Source of the DNA: Candidatus Burkholderia verschuerenii
GTDB taxonomy: Bacteria > Pseudomonadota > Gammaproteobacteria > Burkholderiales > Burkholderiaceae
Direction of reading: 5' to 3'
DNA: 63,305 bases
Assembly: GCF_001189365.1 (NCBI RefSeq)
Contig: NZ_LFJJ01000008.1
Span: 1-63,305 of the forward strand
Part shown: positions 40,180 to 48,682 of the stretch, in pieces
Layout of the letters: each line of letters begins with the position of its first letter
Numbering within the stretch: position 1 is the first letter of the stretch
Notes under the pieces: generated by a model
What the model was told of the DNA's origin: nothing
The model's input: the letters and a program-made list of their open reading frames with translations, nothing else
The model's database searches: none
Position numbers and translations under genes: made by a program

Positions 40180-41136
40180 TCAATGCGCGACCTTGACCGC
40201 CGTCCCGCCGCGATTCAGCACGCGCGCCTGCAGCACGATCACCAGCAGCAGGAACGCGCCGCGAATCACCGACTGCCAGTACGCCGACAGGCTGATATAC
40301 CCGAGCCAGTTCTCGAAATTGAGCAGGTTGAACACCAGCCCGAGCAGCGCGACGCCGGCGATGGTCATCGCGATCGAGCCATCGCCGCCGGTCAGGCGCG
40401 TGCCGCCGAGCACGACGGCGGAGATCGCGAACAGTTCCCAGCCGACGCCTTTGTTCGGCTGGCCCGCGCCGAACTGCGCGGCGAGGATCGCGCCCGCAAT
40501 ACCGGCAAGCAGCCCGCTCACCGCGTACACGGCGACGAGCGTGCGATCCACGTTCAGGCCCATCAGCCGCGACGCTTCCTCGCTTCCGCCGATCGCCAGT
40601 GCATGCCGCCCGAAGCGCGACGACCGCAGCGCGATCCAGCCGACGATCGCCGCCGCCAGCGACACGAGTCCGGGAATCGGCAGGCCGAACAGATCGCCCT
40701 GGCCGAAGTTCGCAAAGCTCGTATCCGACGAGATGGCGACCGCATCGTTATGGCCGAGCAGCAGCGCGAGACCGTGCGCGCCGAGACTCGTCGCCAGCGT
40801 GACGATAAACGGCAGAATCCGCATATGCGTGATGACCATGCCGTTCAGCACGCCGACCGCCAGCCCCGCGCCCGCGCCCGCGAGCACCGCGACCACGCCG
40901 CCATGCGGACTCGCCAGCGCCGCCACGACGCTTGCTAATGCAGCCACCGCGCCCACCGACAGATCGATGCCGCCCGTGATGATCACGAACGCCATGCCGA
41001 TGGAAATCAGCAGGAACATCGAGTTGTAGCGCCAGAACGACGTGATGTTGTACGCGTCGGCGAAGTGCTCGTAACGCGTCACGCCGAGCAGCAGCAGGGC
41101 GGCGAGCGCGATGAGTATCGGCAGGTTCTTTTTCAT
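40180..41136 (-). CDS. yjfF: Sugar ABC transporter permease (YjfF-like)
   Basis: A 318-residue RbsC-family permease with about nine membrane segments. The block GGIDLSVGAVAALASVVAA is the family signature and GGTRLTGGDGSIAMTIAG is typical. With YtfQ, YtfR and YtfT it forms a transporter that in E. coli takes up galactofuranose. It is the last gene of the operon, starting 14 bases after ytfT. Intact. Confidence 0.8.
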   Translation of the reverse strand: MKKNLPILIALAALLLLGVTRYEHFADAYNITSFWRYNSMFLLISIGMAFVIITGGIDLSVGAVAALASVVAALASPHGGVVAVLAGAGAGLAVGVLNGMVITHMRILPFIVTLATSLGAHGLALLLGHNDAVAISSDTSFANFGQGDLFGLPIPGLVSLAAAIVGWIALRSSRFGRHALAIGGSEEASRLMGLNVDRTLVAVYAVSGLLAGIAGAILAAQFGAGQPNKGVGWELFAISAVVLGGTRLTGGDGSIAMTIAGVALLGLVFNLLNFENWLGYISLSAYWQSVIRGAFLLLVIVLQARVLNRGGTAVKVAH

Positions 41137-41150
41137 CGTGGAATCCGGAG

Positions 41151-42140
41151 TCAGCCTCGCTTGCGTTGCACGTACACCGCCGCGATGATGATCGCCGCCT
41201 TCATCACGAGCGCGGCCGCATCGGGAATGCCGTGCGCGAGCAGCGTGTAGCGCAGCAGTTGAATGATCAGCGCGCCGGTGATATAGGCCTTGCCGCCTGT
41301 CAGCGCCGTGCCGCCGACCGCGACCGCCGCGATCGCATCGAGTTCGACGCCGAGCCCGACCACGTTCGCATCCGACGACGAATTCACCGAGATCGAAATC
41401 AGCCCAGCGAGTCCGGCGAGCGCGGCGCACGCGGTGTACGCGGTGTACGCGGTGTACGCGATCATCTTGACGCGTGCGGTCGGAATGCCGGACAGATACG
41501 CCGCGTCCTCGTTGCCGCCGGTGACGAGCAGATACTTGCCGAACAGCGTCTTGCGCACGATCCACGTAAAGACCGCGACGAGCGCGAGCATCAGCAGAAT
41601 CTGGAACGGCACGCCCGCGACCTTGCCGAGCGCGATCCACTGAAACGCCGGGTTGGTGAACGCCTGCAAACTGCCGTCGGTGACGACCTGCGCGATGCCG
41701 CGTCCCGCGATGAACAGCACGAGCGTCGCGACGATCGGCTGCACGCGAAGCCGCGTGACGAGAAAGCCGTTGAACACGCCGCACAGCGCCGCCGCGACGA
41801 TCGGCAAGGTGAACGCCAGCACGATGCCCGTCGGCCCGGCGATATTCATGAAGAGCATCGGCGCGAGCGCGCCGGAGATCGCCATCGACGCGCCCACCGA
41901 CAGATCGATGCCGCCCGTCGCCACGACCAGCGTCATGCCGATGCCGACGATCACGATCGTCACCACCTGCGTGAGATTCACGTTGAAGGTCTGCAGCGAC
42001 CAGAAGTGCTCGGTAAACAGCAGATTGAACACGATCATCGCGACGAGCACGACGATCTCTCGCTGGATCGCGATGCCGCGTTTCTTTCTGGGCGGTTCCG
42101 CCGCCATCACGGCCGCCGCGGGTTGCGTCTTATCGATCAT
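41151..42140 (-). CDS. ytfT: Sugar ABC transporter permease (YtfT-like)
   Basis: A 329-residue permease of the same family (GGIDLSVGASMAISGAL and the GGTALTGGKAYITGALI loop). The start at 42140 overlaps the ATPase stop. Within a membrane segment it reads KMI-AYT-AYT-AYT-ACAALAG because GCGGTGTAC (on the + strand) is present three times; relatives appear to have one such unit. The frame is kept, but six extra residues in a helix may disturb it. Confidence 0.8.
   Translation of the reverse strand: MIDKTQPAAAVMAAEPPRKKRGIAIQREIVVLVAMIVFNLLFTEHFWSLQTFNVNLTQVVTIVIVGIGMTLVVATGGIDLSVGASMAISGALAPMLFMNIAGPTGIVLAFTLPIVAAALCGVFNGFLVTRLRVQPIVATLVLFIAGRGIAQVVTDGSLQAFTNPAFQWIALGKVAGVPFQILLMLALVAVFTWIVRKTLFGKYLLVTGGNEDAAYLSGIPTARVKMIAYTAYTAYTACAALAGLAGLISISVNSSSDANVVGLGVELDAIAAVAVGGTALTGGKAYITGALIIQLLRYTLLAHGIPDAAALVMKAAIIIAAVYVQRKRG
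41431..41457. repeat. Three 9-bp units inside ytfT
   Basis: GCGGTGTAC occurs three times in a row (41431-41439, 41440-41448, 41449-41457). Being a multiple of three, the expansion leaves the frame open and adds Ala-Tyr-Thr repeats to a membrane helix. Confidence 0.8.
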
Positions 42141-43692
42141 GCTTGGCGTCCTCCACCGCTTCGGCGAGCGTCGATTGCTCGCCCGCGCCGTAAGCGATCG
42201 CATCCATGATCGATGCCTCGCTCATCTGCGCGCCGTCGAGCGTGGCGACCGTTTCGCCGTCGCGGATCACGACCGCGCGGTCGGCCACCGCCGTCAGTTC
42301 TTCCAGTTCCGATGCGGACAACAGCACCGCCAGTCCCGAATCGCGCAATTCGCGCACGATCTTCGCGACGTCCGCCTTCGCGCCGACATCGATGTCGCGC
42401 GTCGGTTCGTCGAGCAGGAGCAGTCGCGGATGCGTCGCGAGCCAGCGCGCAAGCAGCACCTTCTGCTGATTGCCGCCCGACAGTTCGCGGATCGGCTGAT
42501 CGGGCGAGCGCAGCTTGATGTCGAGCGATTCGATAAAGCCGTCGACGATTTCCTTCTGCTTCGCCACATCGACGACGCCGCGTCTGGTCAGCGCGGGCAG
42601 GCACACGAGCGTGAGGTTGTCGCGCACGGACAACTCCGGCACGATGCCTTCCGCCTTGCGGTCTTCCGTGAGATAGGCGATGCCGCGCGCGATCGCATCT
42701 TTCGGCGATTTGAACGCCGCGTCCCGGCCGTCGACGGCGACCGTGCCCTTCGCGGGACGATCCGCGCCGAACAAAAGACGCATGGTTTCCGTGCGCCCCG
42801 AGGCGAGCAAACCGGCCAGCCCGACGGCTTCGCCCGCGTGGACATCGAGCGTGACGTCGGTGACTTTCGTGCCTGCCGCGAGCCCTTGCGCGCTCAACGC
42901 CACTTCGCCGCGCTTGGCGAGATTCGCTTCCTTCACCGCGCTGTCTTCCTGCACGACGGCGGCGAGTGTGTGCCCGAGCATCGTCGTGACGAGCTTGAGC
43001 TTGTCCATCTCCTGCATGCTGCTTTCGGCGACGGTCTGGCCGTCGCGCATCACGGTGACGCGATCGCACAGCGCATACAGTTCGTCGAGCCGATGCGACA
43101 CGAAGATCACCGCGCGGCCGTCGTCGCGCAGACGGCGCACGACGTTGAACAGCAGTTCCACTTCGCGTTCGTCGAGCGAGGACGTCGATTCGTCCATGAT
43201 CACCATCTTCGCGTCCGACGACACCGCGCGCGCCAGCGCGATCATCTGCTGAATCGCGGTGGAATAGTCGCGCACGGGCTTCTTCACGTCGATCTTCAGC
43301 CCGAACGATTCGAGCAGTTCGTTGGCGCGATGCTGCACCGTCTTCCAGTCGATCAGACCGAACTTGCGCGGCTCGCGGCCAAGAAAGATGTTTTCCGCGA
43401 CCGAGCGGAACGGCACCAGATTGATCTCCTGATAGATCGTGCTGATGCCTGCCGCGCGCGCTTCCTTGGGCGTGCGGAAATCCGCTTCGCGTCCGTCGAA
43501 GCGGATATTGCCCGCGCTCTTGCGATACGCGCCGGTCAGGATCTTGATGAGCGTCGATTTGCCCGCGCCGTTCTGGCCGATCAGCGCGTGCACTTCGCCG
43601 GCCTTGACCGTCAGACGCGCGCGCTTCAACGCGGCGACACCGCCGAACGCGATGTCGATATCCTGCATGTCGAGTAGGGGAGTGTCTGGCAT
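42130..43692 (-). CDS. ytfR: Sugar ABC transporter ATP-binding protein (YtfR-like)
   Basis: A 520-residue protein with two ATPase halves, as usual for monosaccharide importers. Walker A in the first half is GQNGAGKST; its signature region reads YSTAIQQMIALARA and Walker B MVIMDEST. The second half has the degenerate P-loop region AGLLASGRTE, the signature LSGGNQQK and Walker B LLLLDEPT. It energises uptake through YtfT and YjfF. It starts 83 bases after the binding-protein gene and overlaps ytfT. Intact. Confidence 0.85.
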   Translation of the reverse strand: MPDTPLLDMQDIDIAFGGVAALKRARLTVKAGEVHALIGQNGAGKSTLIKILTGAYRKSAGNIRFDGREADFRTPKEARAAGISTIYQEINLVPFRSVAENIFLGREPRKFGLIDWKTVQHRANELLESFGLKIDVKKPVRDYSTAIQQMIALARAVSSDAKMVIMDESTSSLDEREVELLFNVVRRLRDDGRAVIFVSHRLDELYALCDRVTVMRDGQTVAESSMQEMDKLKLVTTMLGHTLAAVVQEDSAVKEANLAKRGEVALSAQGLAAGTKVTDVTLDVHAGEAVGLAGLLASGRTETMRLLFGADRPAKGTVAVDGRDAAFKSPKDAIARGIAYLTEDRKAEGIVPELSVRDNLTLVCLPALTRRGVVDVAKQKEIVDGFIESLDIKLRSPDQPIRELSGGNQQKVLLARWLATHPRLLLLDEPTRDIDVGAKADVAKIVRELRDSGLAVLLSASELEELTAVADRAVVIRDGETVATLDGAQMSEASIMDAIAYGAGEQSTLAEAVEDAKHDR

Positions 43693-43775
43693 CGCGTGGC
43701 GTTCCGAATCAGATGAAAACGCGAGCGCGCCCGGTTAAGCCGGGTACGCTCGCCAAGCACCTTCACAGCGAATGC

Positions 43776-44774
43776 TCAGTACCCGTACTTCATGCTCTCG
43801 TCGACGTTGCTCTTGTCGTAGAAGCGGTCCGAGACCTTGACCCACGGCGGAATCGTTTCGCCCTTGGCGTATTTCTGCGCGACGTCGCAGGCCAGCGGGC
43901 CGAAGAACGGGCTCGACTGCACGCTCGCGCCGAGTTCGCCGGCCTTGATCGCCTCGAGTCCGCCCTTGGTGCCGTCGATCGTGACGATGGTGATGTCCTT
44001 GCCCGGCTGCTTGCCCGCGGCCTTGATGGCGGCGATCGCGCCGAGCGCCATTTCGTCGTTGTGCGCGTAGACGGCGGTCACGTCGGGATGCGCCTGCAAC
44101 AGCGTTTCCATGACCTGACGGCCCTTGTCGCGCGCGAAGTCGCCGCTTTGCGACGCAACGATCTTCATGCCCGGATTCTTCGCGATCACGTCGTCGAAAC
44201 CCTTCTTGCGATCGTTCGCGGCGGAGGCGCCCGTCGACCCTTCGAGTTCGATGATGGTCGCCTTGCCGCCGGTCGACTTGACGAGCCAGTCGGCCGCGCG
44301 CTGTCCCTGATCGATAAAGTCCGAGCCGATGAAGGTGAGGTAATCGCGGCCGGCCTTCGCCATCGACTGATCGATGTTGCGGTCGACGAGAATCACCGGA
44401 ATGCCGGCCTTTTTCGCCTGCATCACGACGGGCACGAGCGGTTTCTCTTCACGCGGCGGGAACACGAGCAGATCGACGTGCTGCGCGATCATGCTCTGGA
44501 TATCCGACACCTGTTTGGCGGCCGAACTGTTGGCGTCGGTCATCACCATCTGCCAGCCGCACTTGGCGGCGATGTCCTTGAAGCTCTTGGTCTCCGCGAG
44601 ACGCCACGGGTTGTTGCTCTCCGTCTGCGCGAAGCCGACCTTGAGCGGCTTCTTGTTCGGGATTTTCGGCAGGCCGTCGTTGGCGTGAGCGGCGGTCAGT
44701 CCGGCGGCGAGCGTGAGTGCGGTCAGTGCAGCGACGAGCGGGCGCAAGCCCGGTTTCTTGTTTGGCGACAGCAT
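43776..44774 (-). CDS. ytfQ: Sugar ABC transporter periplasmic binding protein (YtfQ-like)
   Basis: A 332-residue type I periplasmic binding protein. The signal peptide (LVAALTALTLAAGLTAAHA) precedes KVGFAQTESNNPWRLAETKS, close to YtfQ, which binds galactofuranose; QSMIAQHVDLLVFPPREEKPL and the DIDGTKGG-like loop VTIDGTKGGLEA fit too. It is the first gene of the transport operon. A CGGAGGAAG ribosome site precedes the ATG. The LacI-type motif at 44884-44898 lies about 110 bases upstream. Intact. Confidence 0.85.
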   Translation of the reverse strand: MLSPNKKPGLRPLVAALTALTLAAGLTAAHANDGLPKIPNKKPLKVGFAQTESNNPWRLAETKSFKDIAAKCGWQMVMTDANSSAAKQVSDIQSMIAQHVDLLVFPPREEKPLVPVVMQAKKAGIPVILVDRNIDQSMAKAGRDYLTFIGSDFIDQGQRAADWLVKSTGGKATIIELEGSTGASAANDRKKGFDDVIAKNPGMKIVASQSGDFARDKGRQVMETLLQAHPDVTAVYAHNDEMALGAIAAIKAAGKQPGKDITIVTIDGTKGGLEAIKAGELGASVQSSPFFGPLACDVAQKYAKGETIPPWVKVSDRFYDKSNVDESMKYGY

Positions 44775-44878
44775 GTCTTCCTCCGATAGGGATGGTTGCT
44801 TCTTTCTATCTTGTTGTGATGCCGATGCTTGTGTTGCCCGGTCTGCATTGCTGCGAGAGTTTTATTACCTGATGCCTG

Positions 44879-45982
44879 TCATTCGTTAATATTATTAGCC
44901 GCGAATTGCTGCGCTTCGCTCAGCACCTTGACCGAGCCGCGCTCGACCAGCGGGCCGTCGAGTTTGACGGTGCGGCGACGTACCGGCGCGCCGGCCGCGC
45001 GATTGTGTTCTTCCTGTAGCAGCGTTTCGACGGCCCAGCGGCCGAGGTCGTAGTTCGGCAGCACGACGGTCGAAAGCGGCGGATGCGTATGACGGGCGAT
45101 TTCCTGATCGTCGTAGCCGAGCACGGAGACGTCGTCGGGCACGCGCAGGCCGAGTTGCTTGATGGCTTCGATCGCGCCGATCGCCATGAGGTCGTTGGCG
45201 CAGAAGATGGCGGTCGGCGGATTGGCTTCGCGCATCAGCGAGAGCGTGGCTTCGAAACCGGTGGCCGGACCCCAGTCGCCTTCGCGGACCAGTTCGGGCG
45301 CGAACGGCAGATCGGCGGTTGCAAGCGCGGTGCGATATCCCTTCAGACGATCGCGCGCGGCGTCCTGCCACGGCTCGCCGTTGATATAGCCGATCCGCCG
45401 ATGCCCCGCCGCCAGCAGATGATCCGTCGCCGTGTGGCCGCCCGCGACTTCCGCCGGCACCACCGAGGACACGTTGGCATCGTTCGAATAGCAGTTGAGC
45501 AGCACCGTCGGCATTTGGGCGAGCGCGGCGGGCACCGTCACGCGGCGCGTGAACACCGTCGCGTAGATCACGCCGAGCACGTTCGGATTGCCGAGCGTCG
45601 CGTCGAGCACGCGCGCTTCGATCTCGGCGTTGCCGTGCGTCGAATAGACCGCGAGCATGCGATTGTTGGCGAAGGCGGCATCGCGCGCGCCGTCGATGCT
45701 CACGACCGGATGCGGGCTGGTCGAGATTTCGTCGGCGAGATAGACGATCAGATTGCGTTCGCTGGGCGTGTCGGGCGTGTCCTGCGGCGTGAAGGCGACC
45801 GGCTTGCGCTGCGTCATGCGATAGCCGAGTTCGTGCGCGGCGCGCAGCACCTTGTCGCGCGTGGCGTCGGAAAATTTCGCGCCGCTCGCGTTGTTCAGCA
45901 CGAGCGAAACCGTCGACTGCGAAACTCCGGTGAGTTTCGCGATATCGGTCATCGTCGGGCGGCGTTGCGCGGTTTTTTTCAT
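44879..45982 (-). CDS. LacI-family transcriptional regulator of the sugar locus
   Basis: A 367-residue regulator. The helix-turn-helix and hinge read MTDIAKLTGVSQSTVSLVLNNASG, followed by the periplasmic-binding-protein-like effector domain (IGYINGEPWQDAARDRLKGY, VLGYDDQEIARHTHPPLSTV). It would repress the ytf transport operon and probably the PhyH-epimerase pair until the sugar binds. It lies between the two, on the strand of the transporter. Intact; no strong ribosome site is visible before the ATG at 45982. Confidence 0.85.
   Translation of the reverse strand: MKKTAQRRPTMTDIAKLTGVSQSTVSLVLNNASGAKFSDATRDKVLRAAHELGYRMTQRKPVAFTPQDTPDTPSERNLIVYLADEISTSPHPVVSIDGARDAAFANNRMLAVYSTHGNAEIEARVLDATLGNPNVLGVIYATVFTRRVTVPAALAQMPTVLLNCYSNDANVSSVVPAEVAGGHTATDHLLAAGHRRIGYINGEPWQDAARDRLKGYRTALATADLPFAPELVREGDWGPATGFEATLSLMREANPPTAIFCANDLMAIGAIEAIKQLGLRVPDDVSVLGYDDQEIARHTHPPLSTVVLPNYDLGRWAVETLLQEEHNRAAGAPVRRRTVKLDGPLVERGSVKVLSEAQQFAANNINE
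44884..44898 (-). promoter_or_regulatory. Putative LacI-family operator upstream of ytfQ
   Basis: On the minus strand this reads CTAATAATATTAACG and overlaps the end of the regulator gene. It differs by one base from the motif at 46102-46116 before the PhyH gene. A shared AT-rich site flanking a LacI gene in otherwise GC-rich DNA suggests the regulator binds both. Confidence 0.6.
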
Positions 45983-46036
45983 CGACTCAACTGACTTTGA
46001 ACAGGGGCTCGAAACATCGGGTCGAGCAAAGTTACC

Positions 46037-46048
46037 ACTAATATTAGT
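46037..46048. promoter_or_regulatory. Palindromic operator-like site between lacI and the PhyH gene
   Basis: ACTAATATTAGT is a perfect 12-bp palindrome 54 bases upstream of the regulator start. It shares the CTAATA half-site with the motifs at 44884-44898 and 46102-46116, and its place suits autoregulation of the LacI gene. Confidence 0.6.
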
Positions 46049-46101
46049 CATGGAACAGCCCCGCGTCAGGCCAATCGAATCGGGGTTTTCACCGACTATT
46101 A

Positions 46102-46116
46102 CTAATAATATTGACG
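46102..46116 (+). promoter_or_regulatory. Putative LacI-family operator upstream of the PhyH gene
   Basis: CTAATAATATTGACG lies 52 bases before the PhyH start and matches the ytfQ-side site in 14 of 15 positions. It probably brings the PhyH-epimerase pair under the same regulator as the transporter. Confidence 0.6.
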
Positions 46117-46167
46117 ACTGGATTACAGCCGTGTGATTCTCTGTTCGAACCGACGGAGAAGACGCGC

Positions 46168-46956
46168 ATGGGCCGATACGACGAACGCACGCGAGACGCG
46201 CTGGCTGCTTCCTTCGAGCGCGATGGTTTCGTCGTGCTGCGCGAGCATTTTCCGCGTGCGCTGATGCTGGCCTGGCGCGAGGCGTTCGAGCCCTTGCTCG
46301 CGCCGCATGTCGCGGAGAACGCGAACGGCAATCGCGGGCCGTGGCGCTATTACGTGACGCTGCCGTTCGAAGGCCTGTTCGCCGATCCGTCGATCGTTTG
46401 CGATGAAGATGTCGTCGGCATCGTCGAGCGCGTGGCCGGGCGCGATCCGGTGATGTGCCAGCTCGCCACCGACACGCCGATGCTCGGCTCGACGCATCAG
46501 GACTGGCATCGCGATACGCCGCCACTGTTCGACGACGCGCCGGAAACGCCTTCGTTTCAACTCGCCGTGAATTTTCCGCTGGTCGATGTCGACGATGAAA
46601 ACGGCCCGCTCGAAACCACGCGCGGCACCCATCGCCTGTCGCGCGACGAAGCGATGGCCGAACTCGAAGCGGGACGTATCGCTGCCGAACGCATCCCGAT
46701 GAAACTCGGCGACGTGATGATCCGCGACGTGCGCGGGCTGTATCGCGGCACGCCGAATTTCACCGGCACGCCGCGTCCGATGGTCGTGATCGGCTATAGC
46801 CGCGCGTGGTATTTCCGGCCCGAGGTGCATATCGACGTGCCGCGCGATGTGCTCGCCGGCTTGCCGCCGCGCGCGGCGCGTTTGCTGCGTTTCAATCCTC
46901 AGGTCGAAAAAACGGCGCGCATTTTCGACGAAAATTACAGGCAGTTTGCATATTGA
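46168..46956 (+). CDS. Phytanoyl-CoA dioxygenase family (PhyH) protein
   Basis: A 262-residue member of the Fe(II)/2-oxoglutarate oxygenase superfamily. The iron-binding HxD lies in THQDWHRDTPP (about residue 115). The 2-oxoglutarate-side part is RGLYRGTPNFTGTPRPMVVIGYSR; family members I recall read H where this has Y before RGTPN, so the second metal His may be lost (uncertain). It probably acts on the sugar imported by the ytf system. The ATG at 46168 has GGAGA upstream; its stop overlaps the start of the epimerase gene. The frame is intact. Confidence 0.75.
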   Translation: MGRYDERTRDALAASFERDGFVVLREHFPRALMLAWREAFEPLLAPHVAENANGNRGPWRYYVTLPFEGLFADPSIVCDEDVVGIVERVAGRDPVMCQLATDTPMLGSTHQDWHRDTPPLFDDAPETPSFQLAVNFPLVDVDDENGPLETTRGTHRLSRDEAMAELEAGRIAAERIPMKLGDVMIRDVRGLYRGTPNFTGTPRPMVVIGYSRAWYFRPEVHIDVPRDVLAGLPPRAARLLRFNPQVEKTARIFDENYRQFAY

Positions 46957-47909
46957 GCGCCGATCTCTTTTCTCTCGCCGCGCCCGCGGGCGAACCGCTG
47001 GTCGAGTTGCGGCACGGCGCGCGCCGCGTGTTGCTCGCGCCGCATGTCGGCGGCGCGGTGGCGGCGTTCTACGAGACGCGCGGCGCGGACGTGATCCACT
47101 GGCTGCGTCCCGCCACCGAGGCGATGCTCGCCGCGCACAACGCGCTCGGCATGGCGAGCTTTCCGCTGTTGCCGTATTGCAACCGCATCCGCGATGCGCG
47201 CTTCGTGTTCGATGGCGAGCCGGTCGATCTGTCGGACGATGGAAACCGCTTTCCGCATGCGCTGCACGGCAATGCATGGCGTCGGCCGTGGCGCGTGGGC
47301 GAGTCGACGGAGACGCGCGCGACGCTGCATTTTCAGCACGCGCTATCGGATGAAGCGGGGCATCGGTGGCCGTTTGCTTTCGAAGCGTCGCAAGAGATCG
47401 TGCTCGACGCCGACGCGCTGCATATCGCCATGACGCTGCGCAATCTTGCTGATCGGCCGATGCCGTTCGGGATCGGGCATCACCCGTATTTTCCGCGCAC
47501 GGCGAACACATTCGTCCATGCGCACGTCGATGAGATGTGGCACGGCACGCCCGATCCTTTGCCGACGCATCTCGCCGCGCACGGCAGCGTCGAAGCGCTG
47601 AAGTCTCCGCAAGGCTTATCCGCCGATGCCTTCGATCTCGACAATCACTTCGTCGGCTGGAATCGCGCGGTGACGATCGCGTGGCCCGACGAACATCGCG
47701 CGGTCACGCTGAGCGCCGGCGCGCCGTTCGATTTCATGGTGATCTATGCGCCGAAGCAGTTGCCCGACGAGCTATGCGTGGAGCCGGTGAGCAATGTCGC
47801 GGACTGGATCAATCTGGATGTGGCGCGCGCGCAGAAGGGCGGCGGCGTGCTGCAACCGGGTGAAACGATACGCGCCGCGTTCGCCTTGACGACGCAGCGC
47901 GTGGTGTGA
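46953..47909 (+). CDS. Aldose 1-epimerase (GalM-like)
   Basis: A 318-residue mutarotase. The catalytic His lies in GIGHHPYFPR and the Glu in LCVEPVSNVADW; LPYCNRIRDARF near the N terminus is also typical. It would interconvert the anomers of an imported sugar. No ATG fits; the best start is TTG at 46953, which overlaps the PhyH stop, giving translational coupling. Intact. Confidence 0.8.
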   Translation: MSADLFSLAAPAGEPLVELRHGARRVLLAPHVGGAVAAFYETRGADVIHWLRPATEAMLAAHNALGMASFPLLPYCNRIRDARFVFDGEPVDLSDDGNRFPHALHGNAWRRPWRVGESTETRATLHFQHALSDEAGHRWPFAFEASQEIVLDADALHIAMTLRNLADRPMPFGIGHHPYFPRTANTFVHAHVDEMWHGTPDPLPTHLAAHGSVEALKSPQGLSADAFDLDNHFVGWNRAVTIAWPDEHRAVTLSAGAPFDFMVIYAPKQLPDELCVEPVSNVADWINLDVARAQKGGGVLQPGETIRAAFALTTQRVV

Positions 47910-47919
47910 AGCACAAGAT

Positions 47920-48183
47920 TTAGTTCGAGCTATCCGACGACTGCTTCTTCTTGTGCATCATCTTGCCGTTGGATTTCGACGAGTCCATCGTGCTTGCGCC
48001 CGACGCACCGGATGTCGAGCCGGTGACGCCGTTTGCGTTCGGCGTGCTCATGCCCGCGCCGCCCTGACCCGCGCCGTTGCCGCCGCCATTGCCGCCACCG
48101 CCGCCCGCGCCCTGCGCAAACGCGACGCTCGACAGACTCATCACCAGCGCCGACATCAGCAAGCTTTTCTTGACGTTCTTCAT
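47920..48183 (-). CDS. Small secreted Gly/Ser-rich protein
   Basis: An 87-residue protein: signal peptide (SLLMSALVMSLSSVAFA, cleavage before QGAGG), then a low-complexity stretch rich in Gly, Asn and Ser, and a Lys-rich end (KMMHKKKQSSDSSN). No domain is recognised. A strong GGGAGGA site before the ATG at 48183 supports the start. Such small exported proteins are common in Burkholderia and of unknown role. Intact. Confidence 0.6.
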   Translation of the reverse strand: MKNVKKSLLMSALVMSLSSVAFAQGAGGGGGNGGGNGAGQGGAGMSTPNANGVTGSTSGASGASTMDSSKSNGKMMHKKKQSSDSSN

Positions 48184-48296
48184 GTTGTCCTCCCGTGAGT
48201 GGATTCGCTTTCGCGTCTGATTGCGCCGCATGACGAAAACGCGCGGCGTCGCTTACATTCCGCAATCACCGTGCCGCGCAGGAAAGGACACACGAG

Positions 48297-48518
48297 TCAG
48301 GCGAGCACCTCGTCGCACCATTCGATGGCCCACGCGCGCGCGCAATGCACGGCGTCCCATTCGCTCGCGAAGCCATCGAGATCGCCCGACTCGAAGACCT
48401 CGACGTGCGGCGCGGCTTCATCCGGCGCGCGCGTGATGCGGGCGTGCGCATAGTAGGAGCCGTCGTCGTCGTGGCGAGCGGTGCAGTCGATATGGAACGT
48501 GCGGTAGTCGAAGCGCAT
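48297..48518 (-). CDS. Hypothetical small acidic protein
   Basis: A 73-residue soluble protein starting MRFDYRTFHIDC and ending ARAWAIEWCDEVLA, with two Cys residues near the ends among three in all. I do not recognise it. The start at 48518 is preferred because GGAG is correctly spaced; upstream ATGs in the same frame would add up to 19 residues. It is followed by no other gene on its strand. Confidence 0.5.
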   Translation of the reverse strand: MRFDYRTFHIDCTARHDDDGSYYAHARITRAPDEAAPHVEVFESGDLDGFASEWDAVHCARAWAIEWCDEVLA

Positions 48519-48654
48519 GCGGATCTCCATAAACGCATCCGGCGGGACCGGATGTTCGTATCGAACGAAGAGCAATGCAAAAGCAGGCGCGGCGCGTGCG
48601 ACTCATCAGCCGGAAACAACTTGATTGCGTTCTCCACGCCAACTTCTTAGAATA

Positions 48655-48670
48655 CTGTATAAACATACAG
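48655..48670 (+). promoter_or_regulatory. LexA (SOS) box before the radical-SAM/UdgX operon
   Basis: CTGTATAAACATACAG is the LexA consensus CTGT-N8-ACAG with a near-palindromic, AT-rich core. It ends 12 bases before the ATG at 48683, so it would overlap the promoter. It predicts that DNA damage induces the two repair genes downstream. Confidence 0.8.
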
Positions 48671-48682
48671 TATTACACCTGA

